Source: Imperialibacter sp964351395 (lineage in GTDB: Bacteria; Bacteroidota; Bacteroidia; Cytophagales; Cyclobacteriaceae). From it: 64,000 nt of DNA. The notes under the pieces were generated by a model, which had not been told where the DNA came from, ran no database searches, and saw only the letters and a list, made by a program, of their open reading frames with translations. The stretch is from positions 62,001 through 126,000 of the forward strand of contig CAYGOF010000004.1 of NCBI GenBank assembly GCA_964351395.1. The letters run 5' to 3'. Position numbers and translations under genes: made by a program. Of the stretch, positions 30,450-38,897 are shown piece after piece. Positions within the stretch are counted from its first letter, which is position 1. The number at the start of each line of letters is the position of its first letter.

Positions 30450-31895
30450 TCATGCCAAAACCCATGTGTCTTTGCTGCCTCCTCCTTGAGAGGAGTTTAC
30501 GACCATGGAGCCTTCTTTCAAGGCTACTCTGGTAAGTCCGCCGGGTACAATTTCAATCCCTTCAGGCCCGTAGAGGGCAAAGGGCCGCAAATCCACCCTC
30601 CTGGGTGTCAACTTGCCATTGATATAGCAAGGAGAGGTGGAAAGACTGATAATAGGTTGGGAGATGAACTGTCTTGGGTCTTTGATGACCGCTTTTTTGT
30701 AGTCCTCAATCTCTTTTTCAGTGGCAGAATTACCCATCAGCATATCATAGCCACCGGACCCATTGGTTTTTTTGATCACCATGGAATTGATGTTTTTGAA
30801 TACATGCTCAAGCTGTTCCGGATCGGCACAATGGTAGGTTGGCACATTACTAAGAATTGGCTCTTCGTTCATGTAATACTTGATCATATCCGGCACAAAG
30901 GTATAGATGGCTTTGTCGTCGGCTACGCCATTGCCAACAGCATTCACAATGGCCACATTTCCTTTTCTATAGGCCGACATGATGCCAGCCACTCCTAACA
31001 CACTGTCTTTGTTGAAAACGAGAGGATCGAGAAAGTCATCATCCACTCTTCGGTATATTACGTCTACCTGTTGCAGCCCGTAGGTGGTTTTCATGAACAC
31101 TTTGTGGTTTTCTACCACCAGGTCGCGCCCTTCTACCAGCTCTATTCCCATCAGCCGGGCCAGGGTGGTGTGCTCAAAATAGGCAGAATTGAACATGCCT
31201 GGCGTAAGCAGTACGACGGTGGGGTTAGCCACTTGCCGAGGCGAAAGCGACTTAAGGTTTTTGTGCAAAAGGGTAGGATACTGTGTTACCGACCGTACCG
31301 AGTTTCGCCTTAGCACGTCCGGAAATATTCTCTTGGTTATTTCCCTGTTCTCAATCATGTAAGACACGCCCGATGGTGTTCGCAGATTGTCTTCCAGCAC
31401 ATAGAAAGTACCATCGCCACCTCTGATGATGTCGATACCGGAAATATGCACATATATATCATGCGGCACTTTAAGTCCATGCATTTCACGGATAAAGTGG
31501 GGGCAGGAGTAAATAATATCCGTTGGCACAATCCCGTCTTTCAGAATAAACTGATGGGAGTATATGTCTTTTAGGAACAGATTGAGGGCCTTCAAACGCT
31601 GCCTGATACCCCGCTCTACAAAATCCCATTCGTCGGCAGTAATGATTCTTGGGATGATATCGAAAGGAAATATTTTTTCTATGCCTTCTCCACTAGAGTA
31701 TACCGTAAAAGTGATACCCTGGCTCATGAATAATCGCTTGGAGAGCTCCTCCTTAAGTGTTAATTCTTCGGGACTGTTGCTCTTTAAGAAATTGAAAACA
31801 CCCTGATAGGCTGGTCTGACATCCTTCCCGTGATACATTTCATCAAACGTTCCCTTATCAATGCTGTAACTCTCGAATATATTGGTGTGTTGCAT
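30450..31895 (-). CDS. Circularly permuted type-2 ATP-grasp protein
   Basis: A 481-residue cytoplasmic protein of the circularly permuted ATP-grasp family (DUF404/DUF407). Recognisable blocks are GITFTVYSSGEGIEKIFPFD, GTFYVLEDNLRTPSGVSYMI, DVIYRRVDDDFLDPLVF and SMVIKKTNGSGGYDMLMG, the last contributing to nucleotide binding. ATP-grasp enzymes join a carboxylate to an amine or thiol via an acyl phosphate. It is the first gene of the triad with alpha-E and transglutaminase, which are likely partners. The substrate is unknown. Confidence 0.9.
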   Translation of the reverse strand: MQHTNIFESYSIDKGTFDEMYHGKDVRPAYQGVFNFLKSNSPEELTLKEELSKRLFMSQGITFTVYSSGEGIEKIFPFDIIPRIITADEWDFVERGIRQRLKALNLFLKDIYSHQFILKDGIVPTDIIYSCPHFIREMHGLKVPHDIYVHISGIDIIRGGDGTFYVLEDNLRTPSGVSYMIENREITKRIFPDVLRRNSVRSVTQYPTLLHKNLKSLSPRQVANPTVVLLTPGMFNSAYFEHTTLARLMGIELVEGRDLVVENHKVFMKTTYGLQQVDVIYRRVDDDFLDPLVFNKDSVLGVAGIMSAYRKGNVAIVNAVGNGVADDKAIYTFVPDMIKYYMNEEPILSNVPTYHCADPEQLEHVFKNINSMVIKKTNGSGGYDMLMGNSATEKEIEDYKKAVIKDPRQFISQPIISLSTSPCYINGKLTPRRVDLRPFALYGPEGIEIVPGGLTRVALKEGSMVVNSSQGGGSKDTWVLA

Positions 31896-32496
31896 GAAGC
31901 TTACGCTTATTTTTTTTAATCAATGACTTTCAATATGCTACTGTTTTGCCAACAACATAAATTGAATTTTCCGACTGCTATTTTTGCTGATGATTGCCAA
32001 TTTAAAACATGGCTTTACAAGAGCAAATAGCTACAAATTGATTTGCATCGTTTTTTGTAATTGTTGGCGCCCACAAAGGGGCTTTGTATAATCAATCAGG
32101 GTGTGTGTTAAATTTCTCGCAATAAATTATGACTTCATTTGAATTAAATCTAATGAAATTCAAAATTTATTAGGATATGGGTTGATTTTCCCGAATGGAT
32201 TCGCTTGTAACACTGGTTGCTAGTCGACCCTTGAAGGCATCCTCTTCGGATACCCACTGAAATATTGTTGAATTTAATAAATATCTCCCTTTTGGGAAGG
32301 CCTCCAAAAGAAGATTCTGTCCTTGCTGTCTTAGAAAGCGAAGGGATAGACTGCCATTTGTTGCGCTTTGTGTTCTTTAAAACCACTTTAAATAAAAGAG
32401 AATAGTGAGACTTGGCTTGGTCAAATAAGTGCTGAATGGCTATATTGATCGTCGTTCCGCAAAGGACAGTTGCTTACTTATATTACATTGTAAATT
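31896..32496. other. Gene-free divergent region
   Basis: About 600 AT-rich bases between the ATP-grasp gene and the divergent GMC oxidoreductase gene. It must contain both promoters but none is clear. CTTTTGG/CCAAAAG at 32289-32310 is a weak dyad around AGGCCT. A 78-codon minus-strand frame at 32150-32386 has no recognisable features and is not called. Confidence 0.4.
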
Positions 32497-34188
32497 ATGC
32501 AAGATAAAAACACCACCCATCAATATGACGCCATTGTTGTGGGGTCTGGAATAAGTGGAGGATGGGCCGCCAAAGAGCTTAGTGAAAAAGGGCTGAAGAC
32601 ACTGGTACTTGAAAGGGGCCGTTCCGTCAAGCACGGGGAATACCCAACGGCGCACCTCGACCCCTGGGACATGCCCAATAATGGTGCCCTTACCTACGAA
32701 GAACAGCAGGATCGCCCGGTACAAAACCGTACTGGTTGGATAGGGCAGGATACCAAGCATTTTTTCGTTAACGATAAAGAAAACCCTTACGACGAAGTCA
32801 AACGATTCGACTGGATAAGAGGCTACCAAACAGGGGGTCGTTCCTTGACCTGGGGGCGCCAAACGTACCGGCTCAGCGATTTAGACTTTGAAGCCAACGC
32901 AAAAGAAGGCATCGGTGTGGATTGGCCCGTTCGCTATAAGGACATGGCACCGTGGTACGACTATGTAGAAAAGTACGTAGGCATCAGTGGTGAAGCCATG
33001 GGTTTGCCTCATTTACCTGACGGGCAATTCTTGCCAGGTATGGAGCTTAACTGCGTGGAGCAACACACCAAGGAACAAATAGAGAAAAACTTCAAACACC
33101 GATACCTTACGATCGGGCGGGTGACCAACCTTACGCAGCAACACAATGGCCGCGGCCCTTGCCAGTACCGCAACAGGTGCTCCAGAGGTTGCCCTTTCTC
33201 CGGGTATTTTAGTAGTGTGTCATCAACCTTGCCTGATGCTGAAAAGACCGGGAATATGACCCTGGTTTCTAATGCTATTGTCCATTCGGTGATTTATGAT
33301 GACAAAACCGGCAAGGCCACTGGCGTGCAGGTAATTGATGCTGAAACAAAAGCCACCACTGAATATTTCGCTAAAATCATCTTCCTCAATGCTTCAGCTA
33401 TTGGGTCTACCTTCATTCTGATGAATTCAATTAGCGAGCGCTTTCCTACTGGGCTGGGCAATGACTCGGATCAGCTGGGCCGTAACCTGATGGACCATCA
33501 TTATCGTGTGGGTGCTATTGGCGATTTCGAAGGGTTTGCGGATAAATATTATGAAGGACGCCGTCCTAACGGTATCTATATTCCCCGCTTCAGAAACATC
33601 AATGAGGAAACGAAACGAACTGACTACGTAAGAGGTTTCGGTTACCAGGGAGGTGCCGAAAGAGCTGGCGCAGGCAGAGGCGGTAGCGTGCCAGGCTTTG
33701 GTGCCGACTTCAAAGATGGACTGATGGAGCCAGGACCATGGCAAATGGCTTTGGTGGGCTTTGGAGAGTGTCTCCCACATCCCGACAACCGCATGTGGCT
33801 GAACTTCGATAAAAAGGATCCGTTTGGATTGCCTACACTTACAGTCGACGCCGAGTTTAGAGAGAATGAAATGGCGATGAGAAAAGACATGGCCGATTCG
33901 GCAGCGGAAATGCTGGAAGCCAGTGGTTACAAAAAAGTAGAGACCTACGACTCTCCCGCTGCGATAGGGCTCGGTATCCACGAAATGGGCACAGCAAGAA
34001 TGGGCAACGATCCTAAAACATCGGTACTCAACAAGTGGAATCAGGTGCATGGAGCCCCTAACGTATTTGTTACTGATGGCGCGGCCATGACTTCTTCTGC
34101 TTGTCAGAATCCATCTCTTACCTATATGGCTCTCACAGCAAGGGCCGCCAATTATGCTGCCGATCAATTGAAAAAGAAAAACCTCTAA
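32497..34188 (+). CDS. GMC-family FAD oxidoreductase (large dehydrogenase subunit)
   Basis: A 563-residue flavoprotein. The Rossmann FAD-binding site is YDAIVVGSGISGGWAAKELS at the N-terminus with LVLERG closing the fold. The GMC blocks QTGGRSLTWGRQTYR and GGSVPGFG-type loops follow. The C-terminal IGLGIHEMGTARMG contains the catalytic His, and QNPSLTYMALTARAANYAAD is the family ending. It is the type found as the large subunit of gluconate/sorbitol/fructose dehydrogenases, oxidising a sugar or polyol. It lacks a signal peptide, but the gene three bases downstream encodes a small subunit with a Tat-like signal. No cytochrome subunit gene is adjacent. Confidence 0.9.
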   Translation: MQDKNTTHQYDAIVVGSGISGGWAAKELSEKGLKTLVLERGRSVKHGEYPTAHLDPWDMPNNGALTYEEQQDRPVQNRTGWIGQDTKHFFVNDKENPYDEVKRFDWIRGYQTGGRSLTWGRQTYRLSDLDFEANAKEGIGVDWPVRYKDMAPWYDYVEKYVGISGEAMGLPHLPDGQFLPGMELNCVEQHTKEQIEKNFKHRYLTIGRVTNLTQQHNGRGPCQYRNRCSRGCPFSGYFSSVSSTLPDAEKTGNMTLVSNAIVHSVIYDDKTGKATGVQVIDAETKATTEYFAKIIFLNASAIGSTFILMNSISERFPTGLGNDSDQLGRNLMDHHYRVGAIGDFEGFADKYYEGRRPNGIYIPRFRNINEETKRTDYVRGFGYQGGAERAGAGRGGSVPGFGADFKDGLMEPGPWQMALVGFGECLPHPDNRMWLNFDKKDPFGLPTLTVDAEFRENEMAMRKDMADSAAEMLEASGYKKVETYDSPAAIGLGIHEMGTARMGNDPKTSVLNKWNQVHGAPNVFVTDGAAMTSSACQNPSLTYMALTARAANYAADQLKKKNL

Positions 34189-34191
34189 GCC

Positions 34192-34782
34192 ATGGATAGA
34201 AGAGAAGTAATCAAAAGAATGGCCCTGAGCATGGGTTATACCCTTTCAGCTCCTGCTATTCTCTCCATTTTGAATAGTTGTGAGTCAGCACCTGAGCTGG
34301 GGTGGCAACCCATTGTGTTTTCGCCTGCACAGGCAGTGTCGCTGGATGCTTTGACTGAGGCCATTTTGCCAAAAACGTCGACACCAGGGGCTAAAGACAT
34401 GAAGGTGGCCCAAACAATCGACGCATTTATATCGGTGGTTTTTTCACCGGCCGATAAAGACATGTTTAAAACTGAGCTGGATGAGTTCCTTAAGGAATGC
34501 GAATCGACCCAGGGGAAGGCTTTCGAGAAGTGCAGCGCTGAGGAGCAAGTTGCCTTTCTTTCGAAGTATGATACACCAGAGTCGTATGGTATTTCAGTGT
34601 GGGGGACCGATATGGCCAAAAAACCTGTCAACTCTATCTTCAAAAAGGTGAAAGCGATGACCGTTTCAAGCTATTTCAATACTGAGGAGCTGGGAGAACG
34701 TATTCTTCGTTACGAGTCTATACCTGGAAGGTACAACGCCTGTGTGCCCTATGAGAAGGGAATGAAGGTTTGGTCGCTATAG
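34192..34782 (+). CDS. Gluconate 2-dehydrogenase subunit 3-family protein with Tat-like signal
   Basis: A 196-residue small subunit. The N-terminus MDRREVIKRMALSMGYTLSA has paired Arg before a hydrophobic stretch, like a Tat signal, and ILSILNSC could be a lipobox. The body matches subunit 3 (VSLDALTEAILPKTSTPGAK, YNACVPYEKGMKVWSL). In related sugar dehydrogenases this subunit carries the flavin subunit through the Tat pathway and anchors the complex. It lies three bases after the GMC gene and is followed by a strong terminator. Confidence 0.87.
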   Translation: MDRREVIKRMALSMGYTLSAPAILSILNSCESAPELGWQPIVFSPAQAVSLDALTEAILPKTSTPGAKDMKVAQTIDAFISVVFSPADKDMFKTELDEFLKECESTQGKAFEKCSAEEQVAFLSKYDTPESYGISVWGTDMAKKPVNSIFKKVKAMTVSSYFNTEELGERILRYESIPGRYNACVPYEKGMKVWSL

Positions 34783-34807
34783 GGTTTGGCAAAATAAAGC
34801 AAGCTTC

Positions 34808-34850
34808 AAAAGATCGGTTTCGTTTTTGAAATCGATCTTTTCTGCTTTTA
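34808..34850. terminator. Terminator between the dehydrogenase operon and a convergent gene
   Basis: Fourteen-base arms 34808-34821 and 34828-34841 pair with one G-T wobble around a GTTTTT loop. AT-rich stem ends give T runs on both strands (CTTTTCTGCTTTT on plus, AAAA complement on minus), so it may serve both directions. An outer AGCTTCA/TGAAGCT pair (34802-34808/34851-34857) extends it. Confidence 0.8.
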
Positions 34851-34926
34851 TGAAGCTGCCAGGATCTTATTTTGGAGCCTTGTTGCAAAAGTTTGATGGA
34901 TGTCTTTCGTCGTTGGTGCCAGTCGG

Positions 34927-35640
34927 CTACAGGTTTTGGCAAAAAATGATCAGTTTTTTCAGGGAAGCTTCCTCTTTGAAATCAATGGACTCGGTCTTTA
35001 TATAGTCCCGAATGGTGTTTTTATGGCGTGGAAGTATCCGGTACAGGTATTTGCCACTGGCTGGAAAAACTCTGTTATTCTTATCAATGAGGAAGAATAC
35101 TTCTTTTTTTTCCACCAAAATATTGCTCCGGGCAAATTGATCTTCCAGTACTCTGTCGGTGTCATTTCCAAGTCTGCGAAGAACGATGTTGGTAGAAGAA
35201 GGGTCTACAAAGTTGGAGTAACCATCGAATGTTCCTTCATCTACCGGGATCAGGTGCAGAAAATCTCTCTTTCCCAGTTTGGGATAAACTGAATCGCCTT
35301 TAAGCTCAATTAAACCATACTTTTGATCATTAAGAATTGAAGTGTCACCAAAATCATACTTTCTGATTAGGTAATCATTTTTTAAGAAAGTAGTGTCTTT
35401 TTTTACGGTGATCAACACCATTTTTTGATAGAGCAAGTTGAAGTTGGCCATCGCCAGGGACGACTTGCCATCGACATAGCTAATGGCGCATCTTCTAAAA
35501 GTGGGAAAAAGATATAACTGGTCAAAGGGCACAATGCTTTCAATCCTGATGCCAGCCGGCACACGGTAGGGGAATTCGGATTGGCTACTTGCCTCGCGAA
35601 TTGAAATCAAAAAAAGCAATGTAATTATCAGTGCCTTCAT
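34927..35640 (-). CDS. Exported protein of unknown function
   Basis: About 237 residues from ATG 35640, chosen because it begins a signal peptide (MKALIITLLFLISIREASSQ); sixteen upstream codons look non-coding. The mature protein is strand-rich and charged (YLFPTFRRCAISYVDGKSSL, LIRKYDFGDTSIL, RVLEDQFARSNILVEKKEVF). No motif or family is recognised. It is transcribed alone and converges with the dehydrogenase operon. Confidence 0.65.
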   Translation of the reverse strand: MKALIITLLFLISIREASSQSEFPYRVPAGIRIESIVPFDQLYLFPTFRRCAISYVDGKSSLAMANFNLLYQKMVLITVKKDTTFLKNDYLIRKYDFGDTSILNDQKYGLIELKGDSVYPKLGKRDFLHLIPVDEGTFDGYSNFVDPSSTNIVLRRLGNDTDRVLEDQFARSNILVEKKEVFFLIDKNNRVFPASGKYLYRILPRHKNTIRDYIKTESIDFKEEASLKKLIIFCQNL

Positions 35641-35884
35641 ATCCGGTCGAAGCCAATGTCGCCTTTCAAATACTTGTTCGAAGCACAAAAAGAGACGATT
35701 GGCTAAATGGGTGTCATTCTAAATGTAGTCATTAATACAGCCGATCTCCAAACAGTTGATCAACAACGAATGGAGCTAGTCGGTTCAATTCATAACGTTC
35801 TGTCAAACAATGTCATATCGTGTCATTTGGGAAAACTAAATTCTTCTCAATTAGTCATGATTACGTGTAACAACTACAAATGCC

Positions 35885-36217
35885 ATGAAAAAGTTATTCC
35901 TCATTCTTCTTCTCGGAAGCCTTTGGCCAATCTCCGTCAGCGCGGTTCCCCTTACACTGGTCAATAGCACCTGGAGGCCGATTCAACTAAGTATTCCAGG
36001 CGTAATGAACGCCAACCTCTTGCCGTTTTCTTCAAGTACTGCCGGGTTGGAGCCCGGTCAGGAAATCTTCTTCAAATACAAGGGAGAGCAAAGGGTGTTG
36101 ATCACCATCAGCGAAAGTGATTCAGGCAAAAGCTTGAACATTGGCAGGCTGATAAAAAGCAGAAAAAGAGCGCTGAAGAAAGAGGCATTACTGCTTCAAA
36201 AAGAAGGTCGAAAATGA
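35885..36217 (+). CDS. Small exported protein of unknown function
   Basis: A 110-residue protein with a signal peptide (MKKLFLILLLGSLWPISVSA). The mature part, about 88 residues, has a strand-rich first half (VPLTLVNSTWRPIQLSIPGV, MNANLLPFSSSTAGLEPGQE) resembling small periplasmic beta-sandwich proteins, and a basic helical tail (KSRKRALKKEALLLQKEGRK). No family is recognised. It stands alone. Confidence 0.6.
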   Translation: MKKLFLILLLGSLWPISVSAVPLTLVNSTWRPIQLSIPGVMNANLLPFSSSTAGLEPGQEIFFKYKGEQRVLITISESDSGKSLNIGRLIKSRKRALKKEALLLQKEGRK

Positions 36218-36330
36218 ATGTGAGACGAGTAGGTCGGATTTGCAGGCATGTTTGACGTTCAATGACCTTCTTCAGGTAGTGAATGGTCTGTCGCTGGTTG
36301 AAAAACACTTCAGAAGTATTTCATCTCAAT

Positions 36331-36358
36331 GTTATTTTCTACTTAACCTGAAAATAAC
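36331..36358. promoter_or_regulatory. Perfect 9-bp dyad upstream of the PHP lipoprotein gene
   Basis: GTTATTTTC (36331-36339) and GAAAATAAC (36350-36358) are exact inverted copies with a ten-base spacer, about one helical turn. The site lies 53 bases before the ATG at 36412, where an operator would be expected. It may alternatively be a leader hairpin. The cognate regulator is unknown. Confidence 0.5.
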
Positions 36359-36411
36359 GATAAATATTTACCTTGGTAGCGAAACGTTTTACTTGACCAA
36401 ACTGACCTACC

Positions 36412-37608
36412 ATGAGATACTTACTTTTTGTTGCTCTTTTTATTTTTATCAATGCTTGCGAAACGGCCACTAAAACTACAGTACCGGCTCAGCAATGGTT
36501 CAAAGGAAACTTGCATACGCATAGCTATTGGAGTGACGGCGACGAATTTCCGGAAATGATCATGGACTGGTATAAGACACATGGTTACGACTTTGTAGGG
36601 CTCTCGGACCACAATACCTTGGCTGTAGGTGAAAAGTGGAAGCTGGTTCCAAAAGGTGGAGTATACAAGGATGCCTTTTACAGCTACCTGGAAAAATATG
36701 GGAAGGACTGGGTCGACTACAAGGAAGACACCGGCAGGGTGAGTGTAAAACTGAAGACATTTGAGGAGTACGTTCCTCTTTTCGCTGAAAAAGATAAGTT
36801 CCTGATCATACAGTCAGAAGAGATCACCAATAGTTTTGACGGAAAACCTCTCCATCTTAATGTCACCAATGTAAAAGATTTGATAGGCTCACAAGAAGGA
36901 ACAAGTGTGGTCGACGTGCTGCAAAAAAGCATTGATGCTGTTGCTGCACAGCGCCAGGCCACTGGTCAGCCGATGATAATCCATATCAATCATCCCAATT
37001 TTTACTTTGCGATTAGTCTTGATGACATGATTTCACTGAATGGAGAGCGTTTCTTTGAGGTGTTCAACGGCCATCCTATGGTGAACAACTACGGTGACTC
37101 CACTCATATTGGCATGGAAGAAATGTGGGATAGGATCAATATTGCCTATTTGGCTGCTGGTAAGCCTCTCATGTATGGTGTGGCTACAGACGACAGCCAC
37201 AACTACCATTTGTTTGGCGATGCCTATAGCAATAGCGGCCGTGGTTGGGTAATGGTAAAGGCCGATTCTTTGCGTCCAGCCTCGCTCATTGAATCCATGG
37301 AGCGTGGAGATTTTTATGGGTCTACGGGAGTAACGCTTAAGGACCTCGGCTACTCAGGCGCCAAGCTGTCGCTGGCCATTGCTACTGAAGCGGGTATCGA
37401 CTATAGCATTCAGTTTATTGGGGCCAGGGAAGGGGAGGAGATGACTTCGGTGCTGGCAGAGGCAAAAGGTGCTAAGGCTGAATTTGAGTTAACACCTGAC
37501 TTGCTGTTTGTAAGAGCCCGAGTAGTGTCCGACAAATACAAGGAGAATCCTTTCAAAGAAGGTGACTATGAAACTGCCTGGACTCAGCCCGTAGTTTTTC
37601 AAAAGTGA
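36412..37608 (+). CDS. PHP-domain phosphoesterase-like lipoprotein
   Basis: A 398-residue protein. A short signal ends at a lipobox (LFIFINAC), so it is a lipoprotein of the periplasm or outer membrane. The PHP metal centre is visible: H-x-H in GNLHTHSYWSDG, FVGLSDHNTLA, a Glu in QSEEITNSF, HINHPNFYFA, and YGVATDDSHNYHLFGD. PHP proteins are trinuclear metal phosphoesterases. Exported members are sometimes annotated as CehA/McbA-like. The substrate is unknown. A 9-bp dyad lies upstream. Confidence 0.82.
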   Translation: MRYLLFVALFIFINACETATKTTVPAQQWFKGNLHTHSYWSDGDEFPEMIMDWYKTHGYDFVGLSDHNTLAVGEKWKLVPKGGVYKDAFYSYLEKYGKDWVDYKEDTGRVSVKLKTFEEYVPLFAEKDKFLIIQSEEITNSFDGKPLHLNVTNVKDLIGSQEGTSVVDVLQKSIDAVAAQRQATGQPMIIHINHPNFYFAISLDDMISLNGERFFEVFNGHPMVNNYGDSTHIGMEEMWDRINIAYLAAGKPLMYGVATDDSHNYHLFGDAYSNSGRGWVMVKADSLRPASLIESMERGDFYGSTGVTLKDLGYSGAKLSLAIATEAGIDYSIQFIGAREGEEMTSVLAEAKGAKAEFELTPDLLFVRARVVSDKYKENPFKEGDYETAWTQPVVFQK

Positions 37609-37669
37609 GGCTGATTCTTCAGTCTTTCAACTGACAGTTTGAGCAAAACACAGGTACCTTTTTAATCAT

Positions 37670-38812
37670 TTACTTCAATGCGTCCCACCATCTTTCCATG
37701 GGGAAGTTGGGTTGCCCAATAATGATTGGTTGCCCTATTTTCGGTGTAGTAATTGGCATGCCCAGCTCCCTGGCTTTAATGGTTACACGGTCTACCGGGT
37801 CTTTCCAGCTGTGCAGGGCCAGCACAAAGGCGCCCCAATGGATGGGCATCATGAGCCTGGCATTTAGGTCCGCTGCTGCCAGGGCAGTTTCTTCTGGCAG
37901 CATATGGATATTGTGCCAGCGGAGGTCATATTGGCCGCATTCCATCATGGCGACATCAAAGGGGCCATATTTTTCTCCGATGGCTTTGAAATGCGGGCCA
38001 TAGCCACTGTCGCCGCTGAAGTAGATGTTTTTAGTGGCGCTTTTAATGATCCACGAGCCCCAAAGCGTCGAAAACCTGTTGGTGATTCCTCGGCCGGAAA
38101 AATGGCGGGCAGGCGTGCAAATGATTTGAAGGCTCTCTTGTTGCGTTTCTTCCCACCAATTCATTTCATGGATCTTGTTCTCGTCGACACCCCAGGCAGT
38201 GAGGTGGGCGCCAACGCCAAGGGGAACGTAGAAATCCTTCACTTTGTCTTTCAGCTTGATCACAGAGCCATAGTCGAGGTGATCGTAGTGATCATGCGAA
38301 AACAAAACAGCGTCGATGGTTGGCAATGCTGCGATTTCAATGGGTAGGCCTTCTGTAAACCTATGAGGACCCATGAGTGAGACAGGCGAAGGAGTGTCGC
38401 CAAACATTGGATCCAGCAAGATATTTTTTCCTTCTATTTCCAGTAAAAACGCTGAATGCCCAAACCAGGTAAGTCTCGTCAAAGTATCGGGGCGGTTGGC
38501 AATGCTTAGCGAATCAATTTTCAGGACAGGAAGAGGCTTTTCAGGTGCAAGGTTGGGTACACCAACAACATAATCACGGAGAAGCGTTTTGATAGTTGGC
38601 CAATCCATGTCCATTGCGGTTGGCGTTTCGTTGACAAACAGACCATCTTCAAAATGGCCTGAAGCAGCATAAGCTTGTTTTTGAGCGTCGGAGGCAGATC
38701 CTCCGAATTCAGGACTAAAGGTGGTAAAGAGAAAGCCTCCTGCCAGTAAAATGACGAAAAGGATCGCCAGTGTGAGCCCGATGTATTTTAATATTCTTAC
38801 CAATAGTTTCAT
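37670..38812 (-). CDS. Membrane-anchored metallo-beta-lactamase-fold hydrolase (UlaG/NAPE-PLD-like)
   Basis: About 380 residues from ATG 38812; an upstream TTG frame overlaps a terminator. One N-terminal membrane helix (IGLTLAILFVILLAGGFLF) anchors it with the domain outside. The metal site is LFSHDHYDHLDYG (H-x-D-H), with TPARHFSGRG, YFSGDSGYG, CGQYDLRWHNIHM and MPIHWGAF providing further ligands. The pattern matches UlaG-like and N-acyl-phosphatidylethanolamine phospholipase D-like enzymes, so a phospholipid or lactone substrate is plausible. It follows the permease gene on the same strand but a terminator separates them. Confidence 0.85.
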   Translation of the reverse strand: MKLLVRILKYIGLTLAILFVILLAGGFLFTTFSPEFGGSASDAQKQAYAASGHFEDGLFVNETPTAMDMDWPTIKTLLRDYVVGVPNLAPEKPLPVLKIDSLSIANRPDTLTRLTWFGHSAFLLEIEGKNILLDPMFGDTPSPVSLMGPHRFTEGLPIEIAALPTIDAVLFSHDHYDHLDYGSVIKLKDKVKDFYVPLGVGAHLTAWGVDENKIHEMNWWEETQQESLQIICTPARHFSGRGITNRFSTLWGSWIIKSATKNIYFSGDSGYGPHFKAIGEKYGPFDVAMMECGQYDLRWHNIHMLPEETALAAADLNARLMMPIHWGAFVLALHSWKDPVDRVTIKARELGMPITTPKIGQPIIIGQPNFPMERWWDALK

Positions 38813-38821
38813 AGATACTAA

Positions 38822-38855
38822 CAAAAAGCCTGATCGAGGTTTTTCAATCAGGCTT
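38822..38855 (-). terminator. Terminator of the PadR-permease operon
   Basis: Read on the minus strand, AAGCCTGAT (complement of 38847-38855), a 12-base loop and ATCAGGCTT (complement of 38826-38834) form a nine-base stem followed by a short T tract. It lies 43 bases after the permease stop and ends just before the start of the next minus-strand gene. Confidence 0.75.
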
Positions 38856-38897
38856 CAAATTAACTTAAACTTTTTCAGGATTGTTCCGTGGCTTTGT

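Noticed and set aside
32150..32386. 78-codon minus-strand frame between the ATP-grasp and GMC genes
   Set aside because: Low-complexity residue use, no start context and no recognisable domain.
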